The position numbers and the translations under genes were made by a program. The notes below the pieces were generated by a model that saw nothing but the letters and a program-made list of their open reading frames with translations, did no database searches and had not been told where the DNA came from. 64,000 nt of DNA, taken from Clostridium cibarium (GTDB lineage Bacteria > Bacillota > Clostridia > Clostridiales > Clostridiaceae). Each line of letters starts with the position of its first letter. Within the stretch, counting starts at the first letter, position 1. Shown here in pieces: positions 38,481 through 47,738 of this stretch. Location: positions 62,001 to 126,000 of the forward strand of contig NZ_JACSRA010000002.1 of NCBI RefSeq assembly GCF_014836335.1, read 5' to 3'.

Positions 38481-38616
38481 AGTTTTTTCACTCCTTATTT
38501 TATAAACTCTTTTTAATTATTCCAAGAATTTATAAAAATTATACAAATGAATTTAAAATTGCCATTTAATTTTCGAATCATTTACATCAAATTCTTTGAA
38601 AACTCATATATTAATA

Positions 38617-38645
38617 TTGCATCCTACAAATTTATACAATATAAT
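38617..38645 (+). promoter_or_regulatory. Predicted sigma-A promoter of the PLP decarboxylase gene
   Basis: TTGCAT (38617-38622) and TATAAT (38640-38645) are separated by 17 bases, about 60 bases before the start codon. Confidence 0.6.
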
Positions 38646-38704
38646 CATATAGGATTAATTTCTAAAAAAATAATTAAACTAAACTCATGAAAGCGGGTGT
38701 ATAA

Positions 38705-40165
38705 ATGAACAAATTTGATCAAAATAGAACTCCTTTATTTGATGCATTAAAAGAATACGTGAACAGAGATACTCTACCATTCCATGTACCTGGACACAAA
38801 AAAGGAGTAGGTATAGATAACGAATTTAAGAATTTTATGGGAGAAAACCCTTTTAAGATAGATGTTACAGTATTCAAACTAGTAGATAGCTTACATCATC
38901 CAACAGGCCCTATTAAAGAAGCTCAAGAACTTGCTGCAGATGCATATGGTGCAGATGCTAGTTTTTTTTCAATTCATGGAACTTCTGGTGCTATACAAGC
39001 AATGATTATGTCTGTTGTATCTGATGGAGATAAAATAATAGTTCCTAGAAACGTTCATAAATCTGTTACTGCCGGAATTATATTAAGCGGAGCTACTCCT
39101 GTATTTATGCAACCTGAACTTGACAAAAAATTAGGAATTGCTCACGGAGTTACTCCTTCAACAGTTAAAGAAACCCTTGATTCCAACCCTGATGCCAAAG
39201 CCGTACTCCTAATTAATCCTACTTACTATGGAGTATCTACTGATATTAAGAAAATCGCAGATATAGTTCATGAATATAATATACCATTAATTGTAGACGA
39301 AGCTCATGGCCCACACTTGGCATTTTCAGATAAACTTCCAATGTCAGCTATAGAAGCAGGAGCAGACATTTGTGCTCAAAGTACACATAAAATTATAGGA
39401 TCATTAACTCAAGGCTCTCTACTTCATGTAAAAGGCAACTTAGTTAGTCCTAAAAAAGTACAACAAAGATTAAATCTTTTACAAACCACTTCTCCTTCTT
39501 ATATTTTAATGGCATCTTTAGACTGTGCTAGAAGACAAATTGCTTTAGATGGAAAAAAACTTTTAGATCAAGCCATAAAGTTATGCGATTATACAAGGGA
39601 AGAAATAAATAAGATACCTGGTTTTTATTGTTTTGGAAAAGAAGTACTAGGAAAAGATGGCTCTTATGCTTTTGATTCTACTAAACTTACTATATCCTGT
39701 AGAGAACTAGGGATAACTGGATACGAACTAGATACAATATTAGCTGATAAATACCATATTCAAATGGAATTATCTGATTTTTATAATGTTTTAGCTGTTG
39801 GATCTTTTGGTGATACAAAGGAAGGTATGGACAAATTATTAAATGCCTTAAAAGAAATATCAAGAGAATTTATTGGAAAAAGACCAGCAACGCCTGACTT
39901 TTTGGACATTCCATCCATTCCAAAAAAAATACTAGAACCACGTGAAGCCTTTAACGCTAAAAAAGAAGATACTTTACTTGAAGAAAGTGAAGGCAAAATT
40001 TCTGGAGAATTTCTTTTAGCCTATCCACCAGGTATACCATTACTTTGCCCTGGTGAAAAAATTACTAAAGAAATCATAGATTATGTAGATGATTTAAAAC
40101 GTGCTAATCTTTATGTTCAAGGGACAGAAGATTCTACAGTAACTTATATAAAAACTGTCATTTAG
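38705..40165 (+). CDS. speA: Orn/Lys/Arg decarboxylase family PLP enzyme (SpeA/YaaO type)
   Basis: A fold-type I PLP decarboxylase, most likely acting on arginine or lysine in polyamine or cadaverine formation. The 486-residue protein has FHVPGHKKG near the N-terminus, SIHGTSGAIQAM, VDEAHGPHLAF and the PLP lysine in AQSTHKIIGSLTQ (about 229-241); the C-terminal domain has PPGIPLLCPGE. Length matches the short Bacillus SpeA group lacking the N-terminal wing domain. AAGCGGGTG precedes the start. Substrate cannot be fixed without assay. Confidence 0.87.
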   Translation: MNKFDQNRTPLFDALKEYVNRDTLPFHVPGHKKGVGIDNEFKNFMGENPFKIDVTVFKLVDSLHHPTGPIKEAQELAADAYGADASFFSIHGTSGAIQAMIMSVVSDGDKIIVPRNVHKSVTAGIILSGATPVFMQPELDKKLGIAHGVTPSTVKETLDSNPDAKAVLLINPTYYGVSTDIKKIADIVHEYNIPLIVDEAHGPHLAFSDKLPMSAIEAGADICAQSTHKIIGSLTQGSLLHVKGNLVSPKKVQQRLNLLQTTSPSYILMASLDCARRQIALDGKKLLDQAIKLCDYTREEINKIPGFYCFGKEVLGKDGSYAFDSTKLTISCRELGITGYELDTILADKYHIQMELSDFYNVLAVGSFGDTKEGMDKLLNALKEISREFIGKRPATPDFLDIPSIPKKILEPREAFNAKKEDTLLEESEGKISGEFLLAYPPGIPLLCPGEKITKEIIDYVDDLKRANLYVQGTEDSTVTYIKTVI

Positions 40166-40189
40166 CTTTTTTATCTTATCCTATAGAGT

Positions 40190-40222
40190 AGAGATTTAAA
40201 ATTTCTATTCTATAGTTTTTTT
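40190..40222 (+). terminator. Terminator of the PLP decarboxylase gene
   Basis: CTATAGA and TCTATAG arms with further A/T pairing inside are followed by T7. Confidence 0.85.
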
Positions 40223-40283
40223 ATACAATAGCAAAGTATGCAATCATTGTTTGTAAGATACTAATTCATTAGCTGTAAAAATA

Positions 40284-40324
40284 AGGTTTAGAAGCAACTT
40301 AATCACAAAGCTGCTTCTAAGCCT
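40284..40324 (-). terminator. Terminator of the glycerol-3-phosphate oxidoreductase operon
   Basis: TTAGAAGCA and TGCTTCTAA arms with two additional inner pairs, followed on the minus strand by TTATTTTT. Confidence 0.7.
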
Positions 40325-40328
40325 TCTA

Positions 40329-40679
40329 TTACTTCCAAACATTTTTTGTTGCAACAACATCAACACCAGTTTGAAGTACATCTTTAATTAAAACATCTCC
40401 TATTTTAACTGGAGCATTTACACTAATTCTATTTATTTCCTCCATACACCTCATAGTAAGACCTTTTGGTATTGGCTTTTGAGTTTTTACTGGAACTACT
40501 TGCACTTCTCTTCCATTAACCTTTACTGTTGAAGTTATTATTCTAACTGGATTTGTAACTTCATTTACTCCATACTCAGCTCCTCTAGGACAAGTATTTC
40601 CACTAACTTTTAAAGTGTCCTCTTCAACCTTTAAATGACAGCCTTTAGGACAACATATACATATTAATTCTCTTTCCAT
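40329..40679 (-). CDS. DUF1667 small cysteine-containing protein
   Basis: A 116-residue protein with an N-terminal cluster CICCPKGCHL plus CPRG, four to five cysteines suited to bind an iron-sulfur cluster or zinc, and a conserved C-terminal part containing PIPKGLTMRCMEEI. DUF1667 proteins are regularly encoded after GlpA-like and FAD oxidoreductases, and probably serve as an electron-transfer or assembly subunit. It is the last gene of the operon, four bases after the FAD protein gene. Confidence 0.88.
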   Translation of the reverse strand: MERELICICCPKGCHLKVEEDTLKVSGNTCPRGAEYGVNEVTNPVRIITSTVKVNGREVQVVPVKTQKPIPKGLTMRCMEEINRISVNAPVKIGDVLIKDVLQTGVDVVATKNVWK

Positions 40680-40682
40680 TTT

Positions 40683-41936
40683 CTACTCACCATCCTCTAA
40701 TGATATTGTTATATCTTCTTTAACTTTTTCTAATAGCACTTTACTTAAAACCACTTTTTCCATTTCTGATGGTGCCAAATGAGCTCTTTTAAATTTAGCT
40801 ATAATCTCGTCTCCACTTCTAACTACTAGTGCTTTGTTGTGATATATATTATTTACTCTCATAAATACAGTTAACTTATCTTTAACATCATCTATATTTA
40901 ATCTTTGTGGAACTGTATAATTAACATTATTACCATTAATTATATTTACATATTTATCTTTCTTTAGTTCATTTCTTATATATCTAGCTGCTGAAATACC
41001 TGTACGTTTTGATTCCTCTGTTACAAAATCAACTAAGTCATGAACATGAACTACATTACCACAGGCAAATATTCCATCTACTGATGTCTCCATACTTTCT
41101 GTAACTTTTAATCCATTTGTTCTTCTATCAGGTTCAATTCCAGCATTAATAGATAATTCATTTTCTGGTATTAGTCCTACTGATAACAACAAAGTATCTG
41201 CATCAAATGTTATTTCTGTCCCTTTAATAGGTCTTCTGTTTTCATCTACCTTTGCTATTACTACTTTTTCAACTCTTTCTTTACCTATAATATCTACAAC
41301 TGTATGGGATAGATATAATGGAATATCATAATCATTTAAGCATTGTACTATATTTCTATTTAATCCATTTGAATATGGACATAATTCTACTACTGCTTTA
41401 ACTTTTGCTCCTTCAAGAGTCATTCTCCTTGCCATTATAAGACCAATATCACCAGATCCTAAAATAACAACTTCCTTTCCAGGCATATACCCTTCAACAT
41501 TAATATATCTTTGAGCTGCACCTGCACTAAATACACCTGCTGGTCTATCACCTGGTATATTTATCGCCCCTCTTGTCCTTTCTCTGCATCCCATTGAAAG
41601 GATTATAGCCTTGGCTTCAAGTTCCATATATCCTTCTTCTGAATTTATTGCATAAACTTTTTTATCCTTTGTTATTTCTAATACCATAGTATCAAGTTTC
41701 ACTTCTATATCAGTATCTTTTACCATTTCAATAAATCTACTTGCATATTCTGGACCTGTAAGTTCTTCTTTGAAAGTATGTAACCCAAAGCCATTATGAA
41801 TACATTGATTTAGTATTCCACCTAATTCTTTATCTCTTTCTATAATTAATATCTTTTTTATTCCATTATTATATGCTTCATAAGCTGCTGCAAGGCCTGC
41901 TGGTCCTCCACCTACTACGATTAATTCATAACTCAT
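40683..41936 (-). CDS. FAD/NAD-dependent oxidoreductase of the anaerobic G3P operon
   Basis: A 417-residue pyridine nucleotide-disulfide-type oxidoreductase. The N-terminus has the FAD loop VVGGGPAGLAAAYEA (about 6-20) and a second nucleotide loop GSGDIGLIMARRM (about 155-167), then FACGNVVHVHDLVD near 300. There is no CxxC redox pair of thioredoxin-reductase type. Encoded between the GlpA-like protein and DUF1667, it probably passes electrons from glycerol 3-phosphate oxidation. GGGGG precedes the start. Confidence 0.87.
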   Translation of the reverse strand: MSYELIVVGGGPAGLAAAYEAYNNGIKKILIIERDKELGGILNQCIHNGFGLHTFKEELTGPEYASRFIEMVKDTDIEVKLDTMVLEITKDKKVYAINSEEGYMELEAKAIILSMGCRERTRGAINIPGDRPAGVFSAGAAQRYINVEGYMPGKEVVILGSGDIGLIMARRMTLEGAKVKAVVELCPYSNGLNRNIVQCLNDYDIPLYLSHTVVDIIGKERVEKVVIAKVDENRRPIKGTEITFDADTLLLSVGLIPENELSINAGIEPDRRTNGLKVTESMETSVDGIFACGNVVHVHDLVDFVTEESKRTGISAARYIRNELKKDKYVNIINGNNVNYTVPQRLNIDDVKDKLTVFMRVNNIYHNKALVVRSGDEIIAKFKRAHLAPSEMEKVVLSKVLLEKVKEDITISLEDGE

Positions 41937-41951
41937 AACTTTGTCCCCCTT

Positions 41952-43379
41952 CTACTTAGTTTTCCCTACTAATATATAAGATTTATCTTTTTCCAACATA
42001 ACACTTTCTAATGGAACATCATATTCCCTTGCTATTATCTCTTGAACTTTTGGTCCACAGAATCCACCTTGACATCTTCCCATTCCTGGTCTACATCTTC
42101 TCTTTACTCCATCTAAGGATATGCTTCCAAAACTTCTTTTTATTGCATCAACTATTTCTCCTTCTGTTATACTTTCACATCTACAAACAATTCTCCCATA
42201 CTCAGGATTTTCTTTTATAAGATTAGCCTTATCCTTTGGTTCCAATTCCATAAAATGAATTTGATCTCTTTTTGCTATGAAATCTTCTTTTTTCTCTAAG
42301 CTACATCCTGCTTTTTCTAATATACTAACTACATCTAGTGCTATAGCTGGAGCTGAAGATAATCCTGGTGATTTCATTCCTGCAACATCTACAAAACCTT
42401 TTACTTCGTCATTTTCTTCTACTATAAAGTCACCTGTATCTGGATTAGCTCTAAGGCCTGCAAAATTTCTTATTCCTTCTCTAAAATTAACTTTTGTTGT
42501 AGTTTTCATAGCAGATTCTCTTATTTCTTCTAATCCTTCTGCAATTGTTCCTAAATCTTCTTTATCTTCTATATCTCTTGCATCAGGCCCAACTAATAAA
42601 TTTCCATGAACAGTTGGTGTTACTAATACTCCTTTTCCAAGCTTTGATGGACATTGGAATATTGTATGACTAACTAAACTTCCTTGGCTTTTATCCATTA
42701 CATAATATTCACCACTTCTTGGAATTATCTTAAAGCTTTCTTTACAAATTAAATTGTGTATCTTATCAGCATAAACTCCAGCAGCATTTATAACAAATTT
42801 AGCTTCTACTATTTCCCCATCCTTAGTTGAAATTTTAAAGGAATCATCTTTTTCTATTGAAACAACTTCTTTTCTCAATTTAATTTCTCCACCATTTAAA
42901 ACTCCATTTTCTGCTAAAGCTATAGTATATTCAAATGGTCCAACTATACCACCAGTTGGTGCATATAATGCTCCTTTTATATCTTCATTAAGGTTTGGTT
43001 CTAATTCTAAGGTTTCTTCCTTTGTTAAAATCTTCAAATCCTTAACTCCTATTTTGCTTCCATTTTCATAAAGGTTTTTTACTGTATTCATATCTTCATC
43101 ATCAAAAGCTAATATAAGTGATCCGTTTCTCTTAAAAGGAACGCTTAACTCCTTACATAAATCACCAAACATTTCATTTCCTTTAACATTGTACTTTGCC
43201 ATTAAAGTATCTTCCTTAGGATCATATCCTGCATGCACTATTGCCGAATTTGCTTTACTTGTTCCTAGTGAAACATCATTTTCTTTTTCTAACACAACTA
43301 CCTTTAAGTTATACTTGGTTAATTCTCTAAATATGGAACATCCTATGACACCTGCTCCAATTATTGCTACATCATACAT
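41952..43379 (-). CDS. glpA: GlpA-like FAD-dependent glycerol-3-phosphate dehydrogenase
   Basis: The 475-residue protein is a DAO-family oxidase/dehydrogenase with AIIGAGVIGCSIFREL (FAD loop, about 5-20) and GLRANPDTGDFIVEE; a C-terminal BFD-like [2Fe-2S] domain contains CRCESITEGEI and CRPGMGRCQGGFCGPKV. Predicted role is oxidation of glycerol 3-phosphate to dihydroxyacetone phosphate together with the next two genes. Expression appears controlled by a promoter with an internal dyad and by a leader terminator (43401-43457). The symbol follows operon context; family members can use other substrates. Confidence 0.82.
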   Translation of the reverse strand: MYDVAIIGAGVIGCSIFRELTKYNLKVVVLEKENDVSLGTSKANSAIVHAGYDPKEDTLMAKYNVKGNEMFGDLCKELSVPFKRNGSLILAFDDEDMNTVKNLYENGSKIGVKDLKILTKEETLELEPNLNEDIKGALYAPTGGIVGPFEYTIALAENGVLNGGEIKLRKEVVSIEKDDSFKISTKDGEIVEAKFVINAAGVYADKIHNLICKESFKIIPRSGEYYVMDKSQGSLVSHTIFQCPSKLGKGVLVTPTVHGNLLVGPDARDIEDKEDLGTIAEGLEEIRESAMKTTTKVNFREGIRNFAGLRANPDTGDFIVEENDEVKGFVDVAGMKSPGLSSAPAIALDVVSILEKAGCSLEKKEDFIAKRDQIHFMELEPKDKANLIKENPEYGRIVCRCESITEGEIVDAIKRSFGSISLDGVKRRCRPGMGRCQGGFCGPKVQEIIAREYDVPLESVMLEKDKSYILVGKTK

Positions 43380-43400
43380 ATTAAACCCTCCTTAATTACG

Positions 43401-43457
43401 TAAAAAAAGCCAAGCTAAAAACAAGGTGAATAATCACCAAATTTTTTATGCTTGACT
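43401..43457 (-). promoter_or_regulatory. Leader terminator of the glpA operon, candidate GlpP antitermination target
   Basis: In the 5' leader AGTCAAGC and the later AGCTTGGCT form the base of a long stem that also contains TTGGTGA/TCACC pairing, followed by T7, a few bases before the glpA ribosome binding site. It can also stop transcripts coming from glpK. GlpP is known in Bacillus subtilis to antiterminate glp leaders, and glpP is encoded nearby. Confidence 0.75.
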
Positions 43458-43460
43458 CTA

Positions 43461-43470
43461 AATTCTCTCA
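43461..43470 (-). promoter_or_regulatory. TGAGAGAATT box before the glpA leader stem
   Basis: The 10-mer TGAGAGAATT lies 3 bases 5' of the terminator stem. The identical 10-mer occurs 1 base 5' of the stem in the glpF leader (46756-46765). Candidate GlpP recognition sequence by inference. Confidence 0.5.
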
Positions 43471-43497
43471 GCATTTTATTATTTATTTTATACTTAC

Positions 43498-43526
43498 ATT
43501 ATAGCCTGTATAGGTATACATGTCCA
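43498..43526 (-). promoter_or_regulatory. Sigma-A promoter of the glpA operon with a dyad in the spacer
   Basis: TGGACA (43526-43521) and TATAAT (43503-43498) are 17 bases apart. The spacer contains TGTATACCTATACA (43520-43507), a perfect 6-bp dyad with a 2-base centre, a likely operator. Confidence 0.75.
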
Positions 43527-43535
43527 GCTTTTATT

Positions 43536-45646
<2,111 letters not shown>

Positions 45647-45681
45647 GTTCACTCCTATGTAATTGTTTTCTTCCCATCCTA

Positions 45682-45710
45682 AGTATTACACACTAATTTT
45701 ATAGTGTCAA
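45682..45710 (-). promoter_or_regulatory. Sigma-A promoter of glpP-glpK
   Basis: TTGACA (45710-45705) and AATACT (45687-45682) have a 17-base spacer. The promoter and its start region closely match the glpF promoter, including TTGACACT, ATACTTAG and AAACAATTACAT. Confidence 0.8.
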
Positions 45711-45751
45711 ATCATGGTATGAAAGTTTGCCTTTAAAATATGATTATTTTA

Positions 45752-46456
45752 TTAAAAAAGCATTGTATAAACTAAAGCCCCTAAAACACCACCAATTATT
45801 GGTCCAACTACAGGAATCCATGAATAATCCCAATCTGAATCACCTTTATTAGGTATAGGTAAAACCGCATGTGCGATTCTTGGTGCTAAATCTCTAGCTG
45901 GATTAATTGCATAACCTGTTGTCCCTCCTAAGCTTAATCCAATTCCCCAAATCAATAAACCTACAAATAATGTACCTACTCCATTAGTCAAGTTTTGCGC
46001 TCCTATTCCTAAAATTCCAAAAACTAATACAAATGTACCTATGACCTCGCAAGTAAAGTTTATTATCTTATTTCTTATAGCCGGACCTGTACAAAATACT
46101 GCTAGCTTGTCTTCTTTGCCTTCACTACATTTGAAGTGATCATAGTTATGAACAAACACTAAAACGGCTCCTAAAAATCCACCTATAAATTGTCCTGCTA
46201 AATATATTGGAACTTCGCTCCATGCTACTTTTCCTATTACAGCAAAAGCAATTGTTAATGCTGGATTAAAATGTGCTCCACTGTAGCTTCCAAAAATCAA
46301 AGCAGGGACCGCCACTGCAATAGCCCATCCAGTTGTGATTACCATCCAGCCTGCACCATATCCTTTAGAATTCTTTAAGACAACGTTTGCAACAACACCA
46401 TCTCCTAATAGAATAAGTAATAACGTTCCTATAAGCTCTGCTAAAAAAATTATCAT
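45752..46456 (-). CDS. glpF: GlpF, glycerol uptake facilitator (aquaglyceroporin)
   Basis: A 234-residue MIP-family channel for glycerol with six membrane helices and two NPA boxes, HFNPALTIAF (about 61-70) and GYAINPARDLAPR (about 180-192). The Asp-Leu after the second NPAR box is typical of glycerol facilitators rather than water channels. GGAGAG precedes ATG 46456. It has a long leader (about 370 bases) with extensive structure. Confidence 0.95.
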   Translation of the reverse strand: MIIFLAELIGTLLLILLGDGVVANVVLKNSKGYGAGWMVITTGWAIAVAVPALIFGSYSGAHFNPALTIAFAVIGKVAWSEVPIYLAGQFIGGFLGAVLVFVHNYDHFKCSEGKEDKLAVFCTGPAIRNKIINFTCEVIGTFVLVFGILGIGAQNLTNGVGTLFVGLLIWGIGLSLGGTTGYAINPARDLAPRIAHAVLPIPNKGDSDWDYSWIPVVGPIIGGVLGALVYTMLF

Positions 46457-46644
46457 AGCACTCTCTCCATTCTATTTTATAGTACTTTTTGATTATTATA
46501 TTCATTACATAGAATTATTTTATATCCACCTACTTTCATAAATTAATCTTCTTATTGATATTACCGGTAAATAACACAATACATACTTATGATTTTAGTA
46601 AAACTAGTTTTATTAAGAATTAGTTAATTTTCTCCATAATTATA

Positions 46645-46753
46645 GCCACATAAAACACACTTCATTTTAAACAAATAATTTTTTATATTGCTTAAAATAG
46701 AAGTTTCAAATTACTTAGTTACATCTAACTAAGTAATTTCTGTTTTATGTGGC
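46645..46753 (-). promoter_or_regulatory. Three-way-junction structure in the glpF leader
   Basis: On the minus strand GCCACATAAAACA and TGTTTTATGTGGC form a perfect 13-bp outer stem (46753-46741 with 46657-46645). Inside are a perfect 14-bp hairpin with GATG loop (46739-46708) and a second hairpin CTTCTATTTTAA/TTAAAATGAAG (46703-46692 with 46671-46661) with one bulge. Junction strands are 1, 4 and 2 bases. The outer right arm lacks a strong T-run. The rest of the gap 46457-46948 holds the promoter, a TTACCGGTAA palindrome at 46561-46570 and no gene. Confidence 0.65.
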
Positions 46754-46755
46754 CG

Positions 46756-46765
46756 AATTCTCTCA
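46756..46765 (-). promoter_or_regulatory. TGAGAGAATT box before the glpF leader stem
   Basis: Identical to the box at 43461-43470 and placed one base 5' of the three-way-junction outer stem. Confidence 0.5.
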
Positions 46766-46834
46766 TCTCTCTATAGCCTACATTCCCAAAAAACTTTGTT
46801 ATTACTTTAATGTAATTGTTTCCTTTATATGCTA

Positions 46835-46863
46835 AGTATCACATATTTATTTTCCAGTGTCAA
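46835..46863 (-). promoter_or_regulatory. Sigma-A promoter of glpF
   Basis: TTGACA (46863-46858) and GATACT (46840-46835) with a 17-base spacer, followed by ATACTTAG and AAACAATTACAT shared with the glpP promoter. Confidence 0.8.
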
Positions 46864-46948
46864 GATTAATTATTTCATTGATGTAATAATATTATTAAGT
46901 GTTTCAAATTTAACTAGATAGAGTACTTTGAATAATGCTGCCTAAATT

Positions 46949-47689
46949 TTATTCATCCTTACTCTCTTCAAGAACTTCTAGTATCTCTTTCTTAGTAAAG
47001 CCCGTGGCACTTTCTATATCCTCTAATGTTTCAAGTCCAAACATCTCTTTTGCCATAGTTATTATCAATCTCTTCATGTTTTTCTCAACATTTTCAGGTA
47101 AGTCTGTAATTATTTCTTCATCATCTTTTATAATGCTATAAACTATTGCACTTTCTTCATTTCCAAAATTCTCATCCACGTCTTTTCTTTTAAAATCATA
47201 ATCTGACAGATAAATTAGCTTATTACTCTCTTCTATCTTCTCACTGTATTCTTTATCAGATAGTATATCTACTCCTGATCTCTTTAGTATATATGCTGTA
47301 ATGCCTTCACCAGCTATCTTACTACCACAAAAGCTTCCATCATAAATATAATTACATCCACAAGAAGGACTACCTTCTTTTAGTATTGCTGCTATAGTAC
47401 CAGAAGTTTTGGCAATCTTTATAGTTTCCTCAGCACCTTTTATAAAAGATTCAGTTACATCCTCACCTTCTGAAGTCACTACCTTACCTATTCCATCTTC
47501 TACAATACTTCTTGCTGTACCACCTATAATCTCTGCTGGTTTTCTCGGAGTTGTCAATCCACCTAATTGTTCAGGACAAATTAAAATAGCTTCACCTTGC
47601 TCCAACAATTTAACACAATCCTTATTTAAATTATTTTTGCCACTATACTTACAATTGACTCCACATAAGCATGCACTTATCAAATACAT
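46949..47689 (-). CDS. DUF523 protein with an acidic C-terminal extension
   Basis: The 246-residue protein has an N-terminal DUF523 domain (about 1-145) with conserved cysteines in SACLCGVNCKYSG, AILICPEQLGG and EGSPSCGCNYIY. The next 100 or so residues are acidic and end in a helix-rich segment LETLEDIESATGFTKKEILEVL that resembles tail helices seen in some other bacterial families. DUF523 function is unknown; the cysteines suggest metal or redox chemistry. GAGGTG precedes the start. It lies 49 bases after mutS2. Confidence 0.85.
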   Translation of the reverse strand: MYLISACLCGVNCKYSGKNNLNKDCVKLLEQGEAILICPEQLGGLTTPRKPAEIIGGTARSIVEDGIGKVVTSEGEDVTESFIKGAEETIKIAKTSGTIAAILKEGSPSCGCNYIYDGSFCGSKIAGEGITAYILKRSGVDILSDKEYSEKIEESNKLIYLSDYDFKRKDVDENFGNEESAIVYSIIKDDEEIITDLPENVEKNMKRLIITMAKEMFGLETLEDIESATGFTKKEILEVLEESKDE

Positions 47690-47738
47690 TTTAGCACCTC
47701 AATTTCATTACTGCATAAATATATAAATATTAATCATT

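Noticed and set aside
46645..46753. Reading the glpF leader structure as a simple intrinsic terminator of the DUF523 gene
   Set aside because: It lies downstream of the glpF promoter, about 200 bases from the DUF523 stop, and no T-run follows either stem on the minus strand.
46645..46753. MITE with 13-bp terminal inverted repeats
   Set aside because: No target-site duplication is visible at the borders and no second copy occurs in this window; kept only as an alternative to test by a genome-wide copy count.
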